The notes below the pieces were generated by a model, which was not told the DNA's origin, ran no database searches, and worked only from the letters and a program-made list of their open reading frames with translations. From assembly GCA_019096065.1 (NCBI GenBank), contig JAGUCH010000003.1, positions 4,278,001 through 4,342,000 on the forward strand: a DNA stretch of 64,000 bases, written 5' to 3'. Origin of the DNA: Paracyclopina nana. Lineage: Eukaryota > Arthropoda > Copepoda > Cyclopoida > Cyclopettidae. Below, one piece after another: positions 10,985-21,419 of the stretch. A program made the position numbers and the translations under genes. Position 1 is the stretch's first letter, and each line of letters opens with the position of its first letter.

Positions 10985-12631
10985 ATGACAGATCACGAGG
11001 ATGAGGACAATGTAGAGCCTGTCATGGCCAACGAGCAAAACCAAAGAGAAGGTGGAACGTATTTGGATGAGGTTGTCACTGTGCCAGACATCAACAAGGA
11101 GGAGGAAGGAGTTGATACTGGATTCAGCTTTAAGACACTATGGGTCTTCACTGGGCCTGGATTCCTAATGTCGATTGCCTACTTGGACCCTGGCAACATT
11201 GAGTCAGACTTGCAAAGTGGCGCAGTGGCCAAATACAAGCTACTCTGGGTGCTCATGTGGGCTACTCTGATGGGCTTGCTGGTGCAGAGGCTGTCAGCAA
11301 GGCTGGGTGTCGTGACAGGCCAACACCTGGCTGAACTGTGCCATCGACATTACAAGAAACTGCCCAGACTTTTGCTATGGATCATGGTGGAGATTGCCAT
11401 CATTGGCAGTGATATGCAAGAGGTCATAGGCACTGCCATTGCCTTTTACATTCTCACGAATAAGGCTGTGCCATTATGGGGCGGAGTCCTCATCACAATT
11501 GTGGACACTTTCACATTCCTCGGACTAGACAAGTATGGCCTGAGGAAGCTGGAGCTTTTCTTTGGATTTCTCATCACTACCATGGCCATCACTTTTGGAT
11601 ATGAGTATGGAGTTGTGCAGCCTAACCAAGCTGACGTTGTTGAGGGCCTTTTGGTACCCTGGTGCTCAAACTGTGGCAGGCCTGAACTCTTGCAAGCAGT
11701 GGGTGTGATTGGGGCTGTCATTATGCCCCACAATTTGTACCTGCACTCCGCTCTGGTCAAGTCCAGGGGAGTGGACCGAAGGAAGCCTTCCTCTGTGAGG
11801 GTGGCCAACAAGTATTTCTTCATTGAGTCAGCCATTGCACTATTCGTCTCCTTCCTCATCAATGTGTTTGTGGTGTCTGTCTTTGCAGCTGGCCTGAATG
11901 GCAAAACAAATTCAGACATCCATGAGGAGTGCATTCGGACAAATAGCACACATGCGGATGTGTTCCCCAATAACACAGAGATGGCAGCCAATGATGCTGA
12001 CATTTACAAGGGAGGTGTGTTCCTGGGGTGTGCCTTTGGGCCTGCAGCAATGTACATTTGGGCAGTGGGCATATTGGCAGCTGGACAATCCAGCACAATG
12101 ACTGGCACCTACGCTGGTCAGTTTGCCATGGAAGGTTTCCTCAATCTGCACTGGAAGCGTTGGCAACGAGTGCTGCTGACTAGAACGGTGGCTATTTTGC
12201 CTACCTTCTTAGTAGCATTTTACAAGGACATTGACGACCTCTCCGGAATGAATGATCTGCTCAACTGCTTGATGAGTCTGCAGCTTCCGTTTGCACTCAT
12301 ACCTACCATCGCTTTCACCTCCAACACATCCATAATGAGGGAATTTGCTAATGGCCTGATTTCCAAATCAATCGCCCTAATTTTATCCTTCCTCATCATA
12401 ACTGTCAATATCTTTTTTGTAGTGCAGTATGTAATCAGTTTAGGCGCACTAGATTGGTACATCTTGACATTCATTGTTTTATTCGGCATATTCTATGTGC
12501 TGTTCTGCATCTACCTAACCATTGATATGGCCATCAACATGGGAGCAACTATCTTTACTAACTATGGCCTTTTTCAGAGCTCATTTGACGAGGTGGAATA
12601 TCAGTCACAGCAAAATGAAGATGATCTTTGA
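10985..12631 (+). CDS. NRAMP family divalent metal/proton symporter (SLC11A, Malvolio-like)
   Basis: A single exon encodes 548 aa from ATG 10985. The frame is open further upstream to an ATG at 10943, but the sequence CTATCAACTTCTTAG just before GTGGAACATG is a good 3' splice site, so I prefer 10985. The protein moves Fe2+ and Mn2+ with H+ across endosomal or plasma membranes. The metal-binding motifs are present: LDPGNIESD in TM1 and [12 protein letters not shown] in TM6. The consensus transport signature region ([19 protein letters not shown]) follows TM8, and about 12 hydrophobic helices can be counted. The extracellular loop between TM7 and TM8 has NST and NNT glycosylation sites. SLC11A genes usually have many introns, so the uninterrupted frame points to lineage intron loss or retrocopy origin. 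Codon use and length look like those of a working gene. Confidence 0.95.
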   Translation: MTDHEDEDNVEPVMANEQNQREGGTYLDEVVTVPDINKEEEGVDTGFSFKTLWVFTGPGFLMSIAYLDPGNIESDLQSGAVAKYKLLWVLMWATLMGLLVQRLSARLGVVTGQHLAELCHRHYKKLPRLLLWIMVEIAIIGSDMQEVIGTAIAFYILTNKAVPLWGGVLITIVDTFTFLGLDKYGLRKLELFFGFLITTMAITFGYEYGVVQPNQADVVEGLLVPWCSNCGRPELLQAVGVIGAVIMPHNLYLHSALVKSRGVDRRKPSSVRVANKYFFIESAIALFVSFLINVFVVSVFAAGLNGKTNSDIHEECIRTNSTHADVFPNNTEMAANDADIYKGGVFLGCAFGPAAMYIWAVGILAAGQSSTMTGTYAGQFAMEGFLNLHWKRWQRVLLTRTVAILPTFLVAFYKDIDDLSGMNDLLNCLMSLQLPFALIPTIAFTSNTSIMREFANGLISKSIALILSFLIITVNIFFVVQYVISLGALDWYILTFIVLFGIFYVLFCIYLTIDMAINMGATIFTNYGLFQSSFDEVEYQSQQNEDDL

Positions 12632-12982
12632 TTGTGAGTCATAAGCAATGAACAATAAGTGTCCCTTTACTCGCTTAATTTTACTTTTTGGCACTTTAAC
12701 AGCAGCAGTCGCCAGTGAGTTGTAAATTGGGTGGAGTTAACTCAAGATAGCTTATTGACTTACCTACATTGTTTGGCAACTTATCTAAATCTAAGCGTAT
12801 TCACTCATACTCAAGAGTTTTAAAATGCTGCCCTTTTCATACCCACAAGATATCTTGGAAAAATAGACAAAAATAGTCCATAAAAGGTCTAAATTTTGTA
12901 TAGCTTATAACATAGATGAATTAAAAATGCATTTTTATAAGCAGGCACTTTTAAAGTTCAATGCATGGTGAAATGACAGAAT
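12632..12982. other. Short convergent intergenic region
   Basis: 351 bp separate the NRAMP and rabenosyn-5 stop codons, which face each other. It is AT-rich, with several AATAAA-like strings on both strands that could serve as polyadenylation signals. No other feature was seen. Confidence 0.4.
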
Positions 12983-14740
12983 TCAAGCAGTACCAAAAGG
13001 ATTTTTCCCAGACGAATCATAGTCATCTTCGTTGTCTCCTTTGAATGGATTGTTTGCATCTTCATCATCTTCACCAAAAGGGTTACTTGAACCATGTTCA
13101 TAAAAAGGATTATTGCCATCTTTTTCATTCTTACCAAAAAGGCCCTTGAACTCTTGATAGTTTTGCTCCAGTTCTGATCTCTCTTCTAATTTAACTTTTT
13201 TATATTCCTCCTGCAAGTCGCGAAGGTTGGTCTCCAGAATACGAGCATCATCAAATTGACCAGCATCTTTAGCCTGCTTGATGAATTTCTTCAAGTTGAA
13301 GATTTGCTGTCCCAAGGGATCATCTTGGAATGTCTCCAGACCGTCAGCTGAGGCAACAAACCCTTGACCAATCATCCTGACTTCGGATTTCTTGTTTGTT
13401 GGAAACTTCAGTTGTTTCCTCGAGTTGGTCACTGTCCGTGAGATCATATTGTGTGCTGCCTCAAAAGAAGCCAAGGCAGGTGATGATGAAGCTGAATTGG
13501 CTAAAACTTTGAGTTTTGCCTCAGCTGCATTCTTTTTCTCCTCTTCAATTCTTTTGCTTGCCTCTTGAGCCTTTTGTATTTTAATCTTTTCAAACTCCTC
13601 AGGAGTTGGTGCAGATGGCAACCCAACTAGTGTTTCTTTCACAAAGTTCACAGCAGAAATTCGTATTCTATTCTGCAAGGTTTCTGTCTTTGGATCCAAA
13701 ACTGGAAGGGATGCAATCTTTTTTGAAACAGCATCGACTGTCTCTGCTGCTTTGAGAACATGGAGCCTCAGAACCTTGACTTCTTCCAATTGATATGTGG
13801 ACTCACCGTTGCGCAAAGATGCAGCCATTTTCCTGTATCGCTCACCCATTTCACTACCTTGCACGAGCAACTTTTGCAAATGTAAATAGTACTTGACAAG
13901 TTCAGGTTTGGGAGCTGTTTTGATACTGAGCCTCAAATCTCGCTTATCCAAGACTTCTTTACAATGCAAGCAACTGCGGAAATTTCTCTGAGACTCAGCA
14001 AATCCAGCCAAATCCACCAGGTTTGACATAAGGCCATCATAGGTGGCTTGAGCTTTCGATTTGCTCGGACTAGCTTTTTCATTGGGTTGATTATTGAACT
14101 TGGAAATCGTAGCTGGATTGATGAGTCGCTCAGCCAGCTCAAATGACACCAAATCACTGCAATCAGCACACATGATTCCTCCACATAATCGACAATGATG
14201 CCTTCTCCTCGTCATGCCAAATGATTTGGCACATCCCGGACAAAGGGACACATCCTTTTCATCAATCCACGGCACTACAGCTTGTTCGTGACTTCTTCGC
14301 TTGACAGGATCACTTGGCAGTTGTGTCATGAGCCTTTCCAGTCGGACAATTAGTTTATTGATATCCATTGCTCTGATGTCAGCACGTTTGGCGCGCTCCA
14401 GTCTGAACTGGTCGAATTTGTCAATTGTTTCTATGCCATTATCTGAGCCATCTAAAATGTCATAATGTATGCCTGACACGGGGTGATAAAGCGATGGCTC
14501 CATGCCATAAAATTCCTTGGAAAATTCTTGTGGCACATTCTCTAAAACATCAGACTTTTGCTGATGTTGATCAGGTTTGCCAATTTTTTTCTTCGCCTTG
14601 GAGAAAAGCTCCTTCAGATTTTGGACAATCACAGGATCCTCACGAGAGTGCTTTTCGTCAAAATGAACTGTGAGTTGAATGTCATCACCCAGATCAGCCA
14701 TGCAAATGGGGCACAGAAATCCTTCACGAAAATCCCCCAT
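12983..14740 (-). CDS. RBSN: Rabenosyn-5 (FYVE-finger Rab5 effector)
   Basis: A single exon of 585 aa starts at ATG 14738-14740. The order of parts is that of rabenosyn-5: an N-terminal C2H2 zinc finger (CPICMADLGDD...HFDEKH, residues 10-31), a helical linker, and a FYVE domain from about residue 158 with its PI3P-binding RRRHHCRLCGG and cysteine pairs CPGC, CADC and CLHC. The family's long insert within the FYVE region follows, then coiled-coil Rab-binding segments, and finally four C-terminal NPF motifs in an acidic tail that bind EHD proteins. It tethers Rab5 and Rab4 early endosomes to VPS45 and recycling machinery. The missing introns are unusual for this gene. The length is shorter than human (784 aa), mostly in linkers. 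Confidence 0.93.
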   Translation of the reverse strand: MGDFREGFLCPICMADLGDDIQLTVHFDEKHSREDPVIVQNLKELFSKAKKKIGKPDQHQQKSDVLENVPQEFSKEFYGMEPSLYHPVSGIHYDILDGSDNGIETIDKFDQFRLERAKRADIRAMDINKLIVRLERLMTQLPSDPVKRRSHEQAVVPWIDEKDVSLCPGCAKSFGMTRRRHHCRLCGGIMCADCSDLVSFELAERLINPATISKFNNQPNEKASPSKSKAQATYDGLMSNLVDLAGFAESQRNFRSCLHCKEVLDKRDLRLSIKTAPKPELVKYYLHLQKLLVQGSEMGERYRKMAASLRNGESTYQLEEVKVLRLHVLKAAETVDAVSKKIASLPVLDPKTETLQNRIRISAVNFVKETLVGLPSAPTPEEFEKIKIQKAQEASKRIEEEKKNAAEAKLKVLANSASSSPALASFEAAHNMISRTVTNSRKQLKFPTNKKSEVRMIGQGFVASADGLETFQDDPLGQQIFNLKKFIKQAKDAGQFDDARILETNLRDLQEEYKKVKLEERSELEQNYQEFKGLFGKNEKDGNNPFYEHGSSNPFGEDDEDANNPFKGDNEDDYDSSGKNPFGTA

Positions 14741-15195
14741 TTTGAGGGTTCCTTGAGAAGATTGCTAACACAAGACTATACCATAGAGCTTTCTACTCTG
14801 CGGCTTGAATTTTCCGAAGAACACGAAAAGGGAGTTGACAAAATAAATATCAAATAGAGCTGTGGTCTTTAGCGATCAAAATAGATTCTAAAAGTACTCA
14901 AAAATGCCAAATCGCTCATACTTGATTATTTGCTCAGAAGCTAGAAAAGACCAGCAATGAAGATCAGAATTGAACTCAAGCTAGATATTAATTCTGCTTA
15001 TTTGTTTTTATGACTACGATTGAGCTCAAAATTTCGCTACATCGCAAGAAGATATTTTTTGATATGTCGAATTCGTGTTTTGCTTCATAGCGCAATATTT
15101 TCTTATAACGGCTCTCCATAAATATTCTTCTATTCTTGTGACCTTAAAATTATCGAGTCGGATAACATTTCAGCTGCATTTTGCGACTTTTCCAC
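14741..15195. other. Intergenic region, no gene seen
   Basis: About 450 bp of AT-rich sequence upstream of rabenosyn-5 up to the target duplication (15188-15195) of the hAT-type element. It presumably carries the rabenosyn-5 promoter. Nothing else was recognised. Confidence 0.35.
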
Positions 15196-15686
15196 TAGAG
15201 GTGTATCGGGCCAAGAAAAGTCGGGCTCGGGTCGGGCTCGGGCTTTCAAAAAATGACTCGGGTCAGGTCGGGCCGGGCCTGAACTTTTTTTTCAGGCTTC
15301 GGGCTTTTTCGGGCCAGTCAAAAAATGTTACGGGCTTTTCGGGCCGAGACAAAATCTACAATTTTTCAGGAAAAATCTGAATAAAAATAACTTTTTTGTT
15401 AAGAAATTCATCTCAAGTACTAAAGGTTACGCAAATGAAGGGATGCTTAACAATCAAACTCAACATTAAAGGTCATAATCTGAAGCAATTGTTTTTCTGA
15501 TTTTGAACAAGTTTTTGAATTTAAAAAATGTCATTCGGGCCACTTCGGGCTTTTTGAAATGACTTCGGGCTTTTTCGGGCTTTCTGAAAATCGGCCCGAG
15601 TCGGGCTCGGGCTGGGGTCTTATTTAGCTCGGGCCAGAAATTGGTATCGGGCTTTCGGGCTCGGGCCTGAACCCGATACACCTCTA
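15196..15686. mobile_element. Non-autonomous hAT-type DNA transposon (MITE)
   Basis: A 491 bp element is bounded by the inverted repeat TAGAGGTGTATCGGG at 15196-15210 and its exact complement at 15672-15686. It is flanked by a perfect 8 bp target duplication TTTTCCAC at 15188-15195 and 15687-15694. TIRs that begin TAGAGGTG together with 8 bp duplications are typical of the hAT superfamily. The subterminal 100 bp on both sides are packed with CGGGCT/CGGGCC repeats in inverted orientation, so the whole element could fold on itself. There is no transposase frame, so it must have moved with a transposase supplied from elsewhere. Confidence 0.9.
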
Positions 15687-15918
15687 TTTTCCACCATATT
15701 TGCAAAAGGATTTCTCTTCTAAAGTTGAAATCTGTCAAATCTCGGCATTTTGAAATAGCGTAAAGGTGTGTATGTAACTGAATTTTGCAATCGCTACTAA
15801 TCTCTTAGCAGAAATCAAAGCATCTACCTAAGAATAACAAAAATGTCAGATTTCTTTTCTGCTTAATGTAAGTTGAAAGATGAGCGTTATTTACGAGATA
15901 ATTTCATTTTAGCTCAAT

Positions 15919-16163
15919 ATGGGATTCTTGAAGGCTGTTTACACTGGCGTGACAAAACGTACATCTACCTTTGTCTTTGCGATGGCAGTAAGTGCATTTG
16001 TCTTCGAACGAGGTATGTTTTTGCTGTGTTATTTCGCTAAAAGTTTTTATTTCATTGCGTCACTATTCCAGGATTTTCAACTTTGGTTGACACTATATGG
16101 GAGACTCACAACAAAGGCAAGCTCTGGAAGGATATCAAACACAAATACATCACGGAAGAGTAG
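15919..16163 (+). CDS. UQCR10: Cytochrome b-c1 complex subunit 9 (UQCR10)
   Basis: Exons 15919-16012 and 16072-16163 join across a 59 bp GT-AG intron into 61 aa, the usual size for this subunit of mitochondrial complex III. The residues RRTSTF-like segment ([20 protein letters not shown]), forming the single membrane helix, and the C-terminal [13 protein letters not shown] are near-identical to the family. The subunit sits beside cytochrome c1 and the Rieske protein in the inner membrane. The ATG follows TTTCATTTTAG by 6 nt, a 3' splice site with no visible partner exon close by, so the 5' UTR is probably spliced in. An AATAAA signal lies about 20 nt after the stop. Confidence 0.95.
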
Positions 16164-16340
16164 ATTATGAGGGCTCATATACCAGAATAAAAAAGCATTC
16201 TTGAAATATTCTCTTTCCTTAATTTTCAATATAATGTCTGGTACCTCTGTAGCCAGTTAAACTTGTTTGCTTAGAAGTCAGCTGACGCTCAATACGATTT
16301 CTTCATAAGAGCGCAGTTAGGCGGTCGTAACAAGAGAAAC

Positions 16341-17759
16341 ATGGCCGCAAACAAGCTCTATGGCTCGAGTCCTCCTCTGAAACGAACCAAGTTGGTCCTA
16401 TTGAGTAGTGTCGTCAAAATTACAATTACATTTGGCTTGCGTAGGTTTTTGACTCCGAAAATTCCCACGTCAGGACGCCGGCCTTTAAGTGAAATTTCGC
16501 CCAATACAAAAAGTCCTCCCATTCCCATACCGAAGATTTCTGTTAGCTGTCTTGATGATGATGAGGTGTTTGACCCGTCAGCCAAGGAGAACTTCCGTCC
16601 AGGCTGTGGTTTAAGGACAACACTCTTTCCAAGCTACGGGACTTCGCCCAGCCATGCATTTAAATTGGATGAAAATTCGTTGCAACAATTGTCAGGAAAA
16701 CTGACTGACAATCTGCAAATCAAACGACTTGGCAAGGGCAGCTTTGGCACCGTGGTTCTTGGAACCTGGAAAGGTAAATCTACATTACCGCTGCTCAAGA
16801 TTTGCTGTGCTCCAATTTTCTTTTAGGAGAAAGAGTTGCAATCAAAGTAATTAGAAGGAGGTCATCGTTAGAAAGTGAGCTCAACGCCCGCACTCTCTGC
16901 CATGACAATGTAGCAAAAATCAAGGATGTCATCGAAGACACTAATGATGATGATGGTGACGAGTGCAGCATTCTTGTCATGGAGTATGTCGGTCAACACA
17001 ATCTGAAAGCATTAATAGAGCAAAAGTCTTCAGATTTGACCACCAAAATAGTGAAAAGGTACTAGACAACACTACTGTTTAACGTTGCTGATTAATCAAT
17101 TCATTTTAACAAATTTGCCAGCTTTTTGCTACAAATTGCCGAAGGCCTGAAACATTGCCATGACAACCTAATTGTCCATTTAGACATTAAGCCAGCCAAC
17201 ATTCTCGTCACATCGTCTGGTCAGTGCAAATTAGCTGACTTTGGGTGCTCCCAAAGGCTCCTGCATCGTGAATTAAGTCAAAGCATCGAGGCAGGATCTT
17301 GCTTTGGCACTCCAGGATACCAAGCACCTGAAATGTTCACGTTAAAAAAAGTCCATGCCAAGAGTGATATTTTCTCATTTGGCATTGTCATGTGGCAAGT
17401 GTTGCTCAAAGAGGCTGATCCGTATCCTGGACAACATCCACACACCATCATTTTCAACGTGGTTTCCAAGCATTGGAGACCCTGCAAGGAAACTGCGAAG
17501 CATTGGAAAAAATATGAACCGCTCTACAAATCCTGTTGGGAACATGTGAGTTATCACCTCCTCGAAAAGTTTTCTTAAGTCTTCACGTACTTTGTAGGAC
17601 TACTATGTAAGACCCGATATTCGTATGGTATTGAACCGATTAATGACACTGTCCAAGACATCTTCCGGACCGATGGCATCTCCGGCAGCAAAGAACTCCT
17701 CCTCTGAGACTTGCAAGTCTAGTGAAACACGGAGGAAGTCTTCAGGGATGCGAATTTAG
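16341..17759 (+). CDS. mos: Mos-like serine/threonine kinase
   Basis: Four exons (16341-16773, 16827-17058, 17122-17545, 17598-17759) give 416 aa in frame. The kinase parts are clear: glycine loop LGKGSFGTV, ATP lysine in VAIKVI, the long acidic beta4-beta5 loop (TNDDDGDECS), catalytic loop HLDIKPANIL, and DFGCSQ. HLD(I/L)KPAN followed by ADFGCS, and the activation segment with GTPGYQAPE, are typical of the Mos family, the MAPK kinase kinase that holds oocytes in meiotic arrest. An N-terminal extension of about 115 aa has no recognised domain and holds several SP/TP sites. A Ser-rich tail follows the kinase fold. A close Mos relative within the same group cannot be excluded. Confidence 0.82.
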
Positions 17760-17975
17760 ATGAAACCTAACTCAAAATGACTGACCTAAAGTAGGCCCAA
17801 ATTTTTTTACTTATTAGTACGTTAGATAATATTCCATTTTTTCTCTTACTTTTGTGATGAACATTGAACCTACAAAATGACCTCTGTAGGGGAGATTATT
17901 TAGTGTGTCTGTGATATTATATTTTCTAGAATTTTAGCCTCAATAATCAATTTAAGTGAATTATGATGAGTCGAT

Positions 17976-18656
17976 CTATTCTTTAACCAAGTCGCACGAA
18001 ATTTGCTTGATTGATCTAACTTGTCGCACTGGTAGCCCTTTAAAGCCGATGCTAGCAAACTCTGTTGCGCCCCTGAAATTCTGAGAACTGCTAAATTGCC
18101 AGCAGCAGTTGCCATTCGACTCAATATGGAGCAATTTTCGATCATCAGTCAGTATTCTTCGCCCCAAATCCGGATATTTTTGGCCAGTCAAACGAATTGT
18201 TTTCATAGATCGTAATTCCTGCGTAGCGTCTTGACTTTCGGTCACCGTGTGAATCAAGGTTAGGGATCCATCACAGTAGAGCTCACTTGAAACAAAATCA
18301 GCCAATCCCCCTCCAAATCGAGAAGAAATATCACCCTCATCTTCCAGCTCATTTTGGTCCTCTGGAGGAAAAAAGTATTGTAGTTGTTATGCACAAGAGT
18401 AAAATCCAAGGTCTGGCCTACCTTCAATATCAGGGCAGTAAATGAGAGGGTCGTGGCCAGAAAAACCACATCCGATAGAATGAAAGTACCGATAGACGTC
18501 CACACGTGTCATGTTGGGCAAGTCATCACGATTTTTCAGCAGAAGCAATAATGAAGGACATTTGTTCAACGGGATGCAAATGTCCTTTTGGCCTTGACTC
18601 GAGTTCACAATTGAAAAGGCCAAAAAAATTAGCAAAGTCCTGCCTCTTTGCTCCAT
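17976..18656 (-). CDS. Secreted CLIP-domain protein without protease domain
   Basis: Exons 18656-18422 and 18361-17976 join across a 60 bp intron to give 206 aa. Residues 1-22 form a signal peptide (LLIFLAFSIV core). Residues about 26-77 resemble a CLIP domain: C-x5-KCPSLLLLLKNR, then GCGFSGHDP and YCP. The first half-cystine and one of the usual paired final cysteines are missing, so one disulphide of the classical three is lost. No serine protease domain follows. Instead there is a roughly 120-residue C-terminal domain with a CCWQFSSSQNFRGATEF segment ending in VRSIKQISC, which resembles a beta/gamma-crystallin Greek-key half. CLIP domains act in arthropod clotting and melanisation cascades. 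A non-catalytic regulator or pattern-recognition role is possible but inferred. Confidence 0.7.
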
Positions 18657-19182
18657 GGCAGCAAAGTTATGACTGTCGACTTTTTGAGGTCATGGATGAG
18701 CACTCAACTCTGACATGATAATTTTTGTTTAGCACTTCCTTTGTAGCTCATACTTAGTTTGGCTAGTCTATTGCGAGCTAGGGGCCCACTCAAATGACGC
18801 TTAAATTTGCCGTAGATGTAGCATGAAAAAACCAGTATTCATTTGCCCTAAAAACCTTAAACTTTGCTGCATGATTGAAATCACAAGAAAACTAGACTTG
18901 GTCATGGCTGCTGTAAATCTGAAATAATTACTGCACTGTGGGATTTATGCTACTCTGGTGCATGAATGATGCACGGAGTGGGATTCCCAGAAATTCCAAA
19001 AGTTTTTTCAACGTGTTTTATGGTGGTGTCTTGGGTTTATTACAGCATGAATAAATCCGATTTTAGCTTTTTTTGTTACTGACCTCCATTACCAAATGTT
19101 TTTTAAATGCACAGATTTTGCTTAGTTGATAAAAAAAACTGTATAGAAAATATTGTATATTTAGCAATCGAGTCAACGCATT
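18657..19182. other. Intergenic region, no gene seen
   Basis: 526 bp upstream of the CLIP-domain gene and downstream of SAP30BP, both on the minus strand. It is AT-rich with no recognisable coding or repeat structure and would contain the CLIP-gene promoter. Confidence 0.35.
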
Positions 19183-20058
19183 TCACTTTTTTAGAGCTCC
19201 GTAAGCAGGAATACTTTTGGTAGCAGAGGTAGAAGCCGAAACTCTGACCACAGGGGCTGATCCACCTCCAACTTGGTCCCATTTCGACTTTCGCTTGGGC
19301 TCGTCTTTTGAACTACTACTCAGATGAGGTATTGTTGTAGCAATGGGCGGTGGCGCTGCAGCCATTTTGGCACTTCTTTCCTTGGCAGCCTTCTCCCTAC
19401 GCTCCATGTCAATTTTTTGCACTTTCGCCAATTCGTCGTAGTAAGACTCTTTGCCAAACAAATGTCCATCATAGAGGTCTTTCGGGAAGTTGGTCCCATG
19501 CTCGTCAATTTCACAGTACTGAATCAGCTTCTCATAGATGCTTGGATTTCGGAAGGCTTTTTTCCTCTGGATGACTGCATTCATGTCATAGCCGTAATCC
19601 TGCTTCTTTCGCCAAGCCTTGCACACCGATTCTTGAATGCGAGGTGAGCACAATTCCGTGGGTTCGGGTGGCAACTTTCCACCTTCGTTCCAGGCATCGA
19701 CTTGAACAGTGGATGTAGACCGGTTTAAACTTGAGTCATGAGCCTTGGAATGTTCGGCTTCCTTTGCCTCTTCGTCTGATTCTAACTCCATTGGAACCGG
19801 CTCGGCATCCTTGTCCTCTTTGTCATCTGTTTCATCTTGGAAGTCTCCATAGGAAACGAGCTGCTTTTGCTTCGGAGTTGACTTGGCCGACGCTGCCTCA
19901 GAATTTGGAGTACCTGTCGCTGATTTGATAAGATGGCTGGGAACTCCAGAGGGAAAAGTCACCGAGTCACGCGTATTCTCGTCGTCCTCATCATTCCTAA
20001 CCTGGTCCTCATCCTCAGAGTCAGTGTAATTTGCGGTTAACGATGCTAACCCTGACAT
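19183..20058 (-). CDS. SAP30BP: SAP30-binding protein (HCNGP-like transcription/splicing regulator)
   Basis: A single exon of 291 aa starts at ATG 20056-20058 (MSGLASL). The N-terminal third is acidic with many Asp/Glu-Ser runs. The conserved HCNGP domain follows: KLPPEPTELCSPRIQESV, then YDMNAVIQRKKAFRNPSIYEKL, DEHGTNFPKDLYD and ESYYDELAKVQKI. The C-terminus has the family's KRKSKWDQ motif. SAP30BP is nuclear and has been linked to the SIN3-HDAC corepressor and to RBM17-dependent splicing of short introns. That last role is notable in a genome whose introns are mostly 45-80 bp, though any special dependence is speculation. Confidence 0.93.
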   Translation of the reverse strand: MSGLASLTANYTDSEDEDQVRNDEDDENTRDSVTFPSGVPSHLIKSATGTPNSEAASAKSTPKQKQLVSYGDFQDETDDKEDKDAEPVPMELESDEEAKEAEHSKAHDSSLNRSTSTVQVDAWNEGGKLPPEPTELCSPRIQESVCKAWRKKQDYGYDMNAVIQRKKAFRNPSIYEKLIQYCEIDEHGTNFPKDLYDGHLFGKESYYDELAKVQKIDMERREKAAKERSAKMAAAPPPIATTIPHLSSSSKDEPKRKSKWDQVGGGSAPVVRVSASTSATKSIPAYGALKK

Positions 20059-20992
20059 TTTCGCGAACAATGTCTGTTTTGTTGTTGTGTTTGCAGAGTT
20101 ACTAGAGAGGCCTTATTTGGCCAGAATATCCGCGTTTTCATAACCAAAAAGCCTTCTTTTAACGCTACAAAAACAGTCTTGGAAAATGAGTATTTGCTAT
20201 GAGATTTGTTCGGTTGAAATCCCATGGATCATTGGGAGGGGAAATTTGGTAGAAATGTGTGTAGTTATTCGAAATTCTTATGTCATTTTACCTTTGGACC
20301 CCATTATTGGCCATTTGACTACCCAACCAGACATTTTCCCAAGTTTTCTGAAAGTTATTGTAACGTGTTAGCACTCCTTCGTTTTACCCAGGTTGAGTTT
20401 ATGTCGTTTTGTAACAGTAACTTCCGTACCACCTATGAAAAAATTTGAGAAAAATCGAATGTGACACGGAAATGTATTTTCGATTTTACTTAGGTGTCAA
20501 GGTAATTAATGTTACATAACGACTTGAACTCAATGTTGATAAAACGTATAAGTTTCACTGAGGGTTTTTTTGCCGTATGAGGGCCCAGAATTTCTGGTTG
20601 GGTAGCCATCACCTTTGTTGAAAACTTACTAAATGAACCTTACTGCAATGGGCAAAAAAATGAATTTTTAAAATAATTATGTCCTAATAATTTTTGTCCT
20701 TAAATAAGTCTTTTTCTCAGAAACTTTTGAAGAAACACAGTTTTTAAAAAAAGTTTAAAAAATCTAAATATTATCAATGCTAACATTACCTAGCTTTAAA
20801 TAAAAAAGGGTTATTTGTTAATTTGTTGTTGTTTCGTGAAAGTAACAATCTTTGACTGATTCTGTGAACAAAAAGAAATAAAAAATAGTCGGAGAAGGTT
20901 TCAGATTCTGCTCCAAAGCCACCCACTAAAAATCAATGTTTTAGCCTTAGAAAGCTTTCATTTCATCTCCCAAGAGCCCCATTATCGTATAT
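20059..20992. other. Intergenic region upstream of SAP30BP
   Basis: About 930 bp of AT-rich sequence. It includes the SAP30BP promoter side and a 13 bp inverted repeat pair described separately (20319-20605). No coding feature was recognised. Confidence 0.35.
20319..20605. repeat. Inverted-repeat pair, possible small MITE
   Basis: CTACCCAACCAGA at 20319-20331 is matched by its exact complement at 20593-20605, framing 287 bp of AT-rich sequence. The flanks share only CCAT at the expected places (20311 and 20606), so a target duplication is not convincing. It may be a degraded MITE, and a match of this length could also be chance. Confidence 0.35.
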
Positions 20993-21419
20993 ACTAAATA
21001 CCGCGCACAAACACAACGCAACGCACACTCCCCACTAAACAAAATGAAACTTTAAAAAGTCACTGTGAAACTTTAGGTAGCCTTTTTGTTTTAAGTTTAC
21101 AAAAAGTTTCAAAAATGAGTCATTAAGTTGCCTTGAATTTGAAACTTTAAAAAGGCTTTTTTTTGAACCTTATACGGTTGAGATTTCAACCATTATATGG
21201 ACATTATTTCTGAAAGGTTATGTACACATAATTGTCAATCTTTAAGTAGACGTTACACTGCATTTCATGACATTGTAAAATATGAATCGATTTTTTCAAT
21301 AATGACGCTATGAGCAATTAACACCAATTGAAAAGTTGACAGCAATGACAGCAATTAATTGTTTTTAGTTGTCATTTCTTTATTACATGATAAATGGCCA
21401 ACAAAAGTTTGTTACATGA

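Noticed and set aside
20319-20605. Confident MITE call for the CTACCCAACCAGA inverted repeat
   Set aside because: The repeat is only 13 bp and the flanking octamers agree only in their first four bases.
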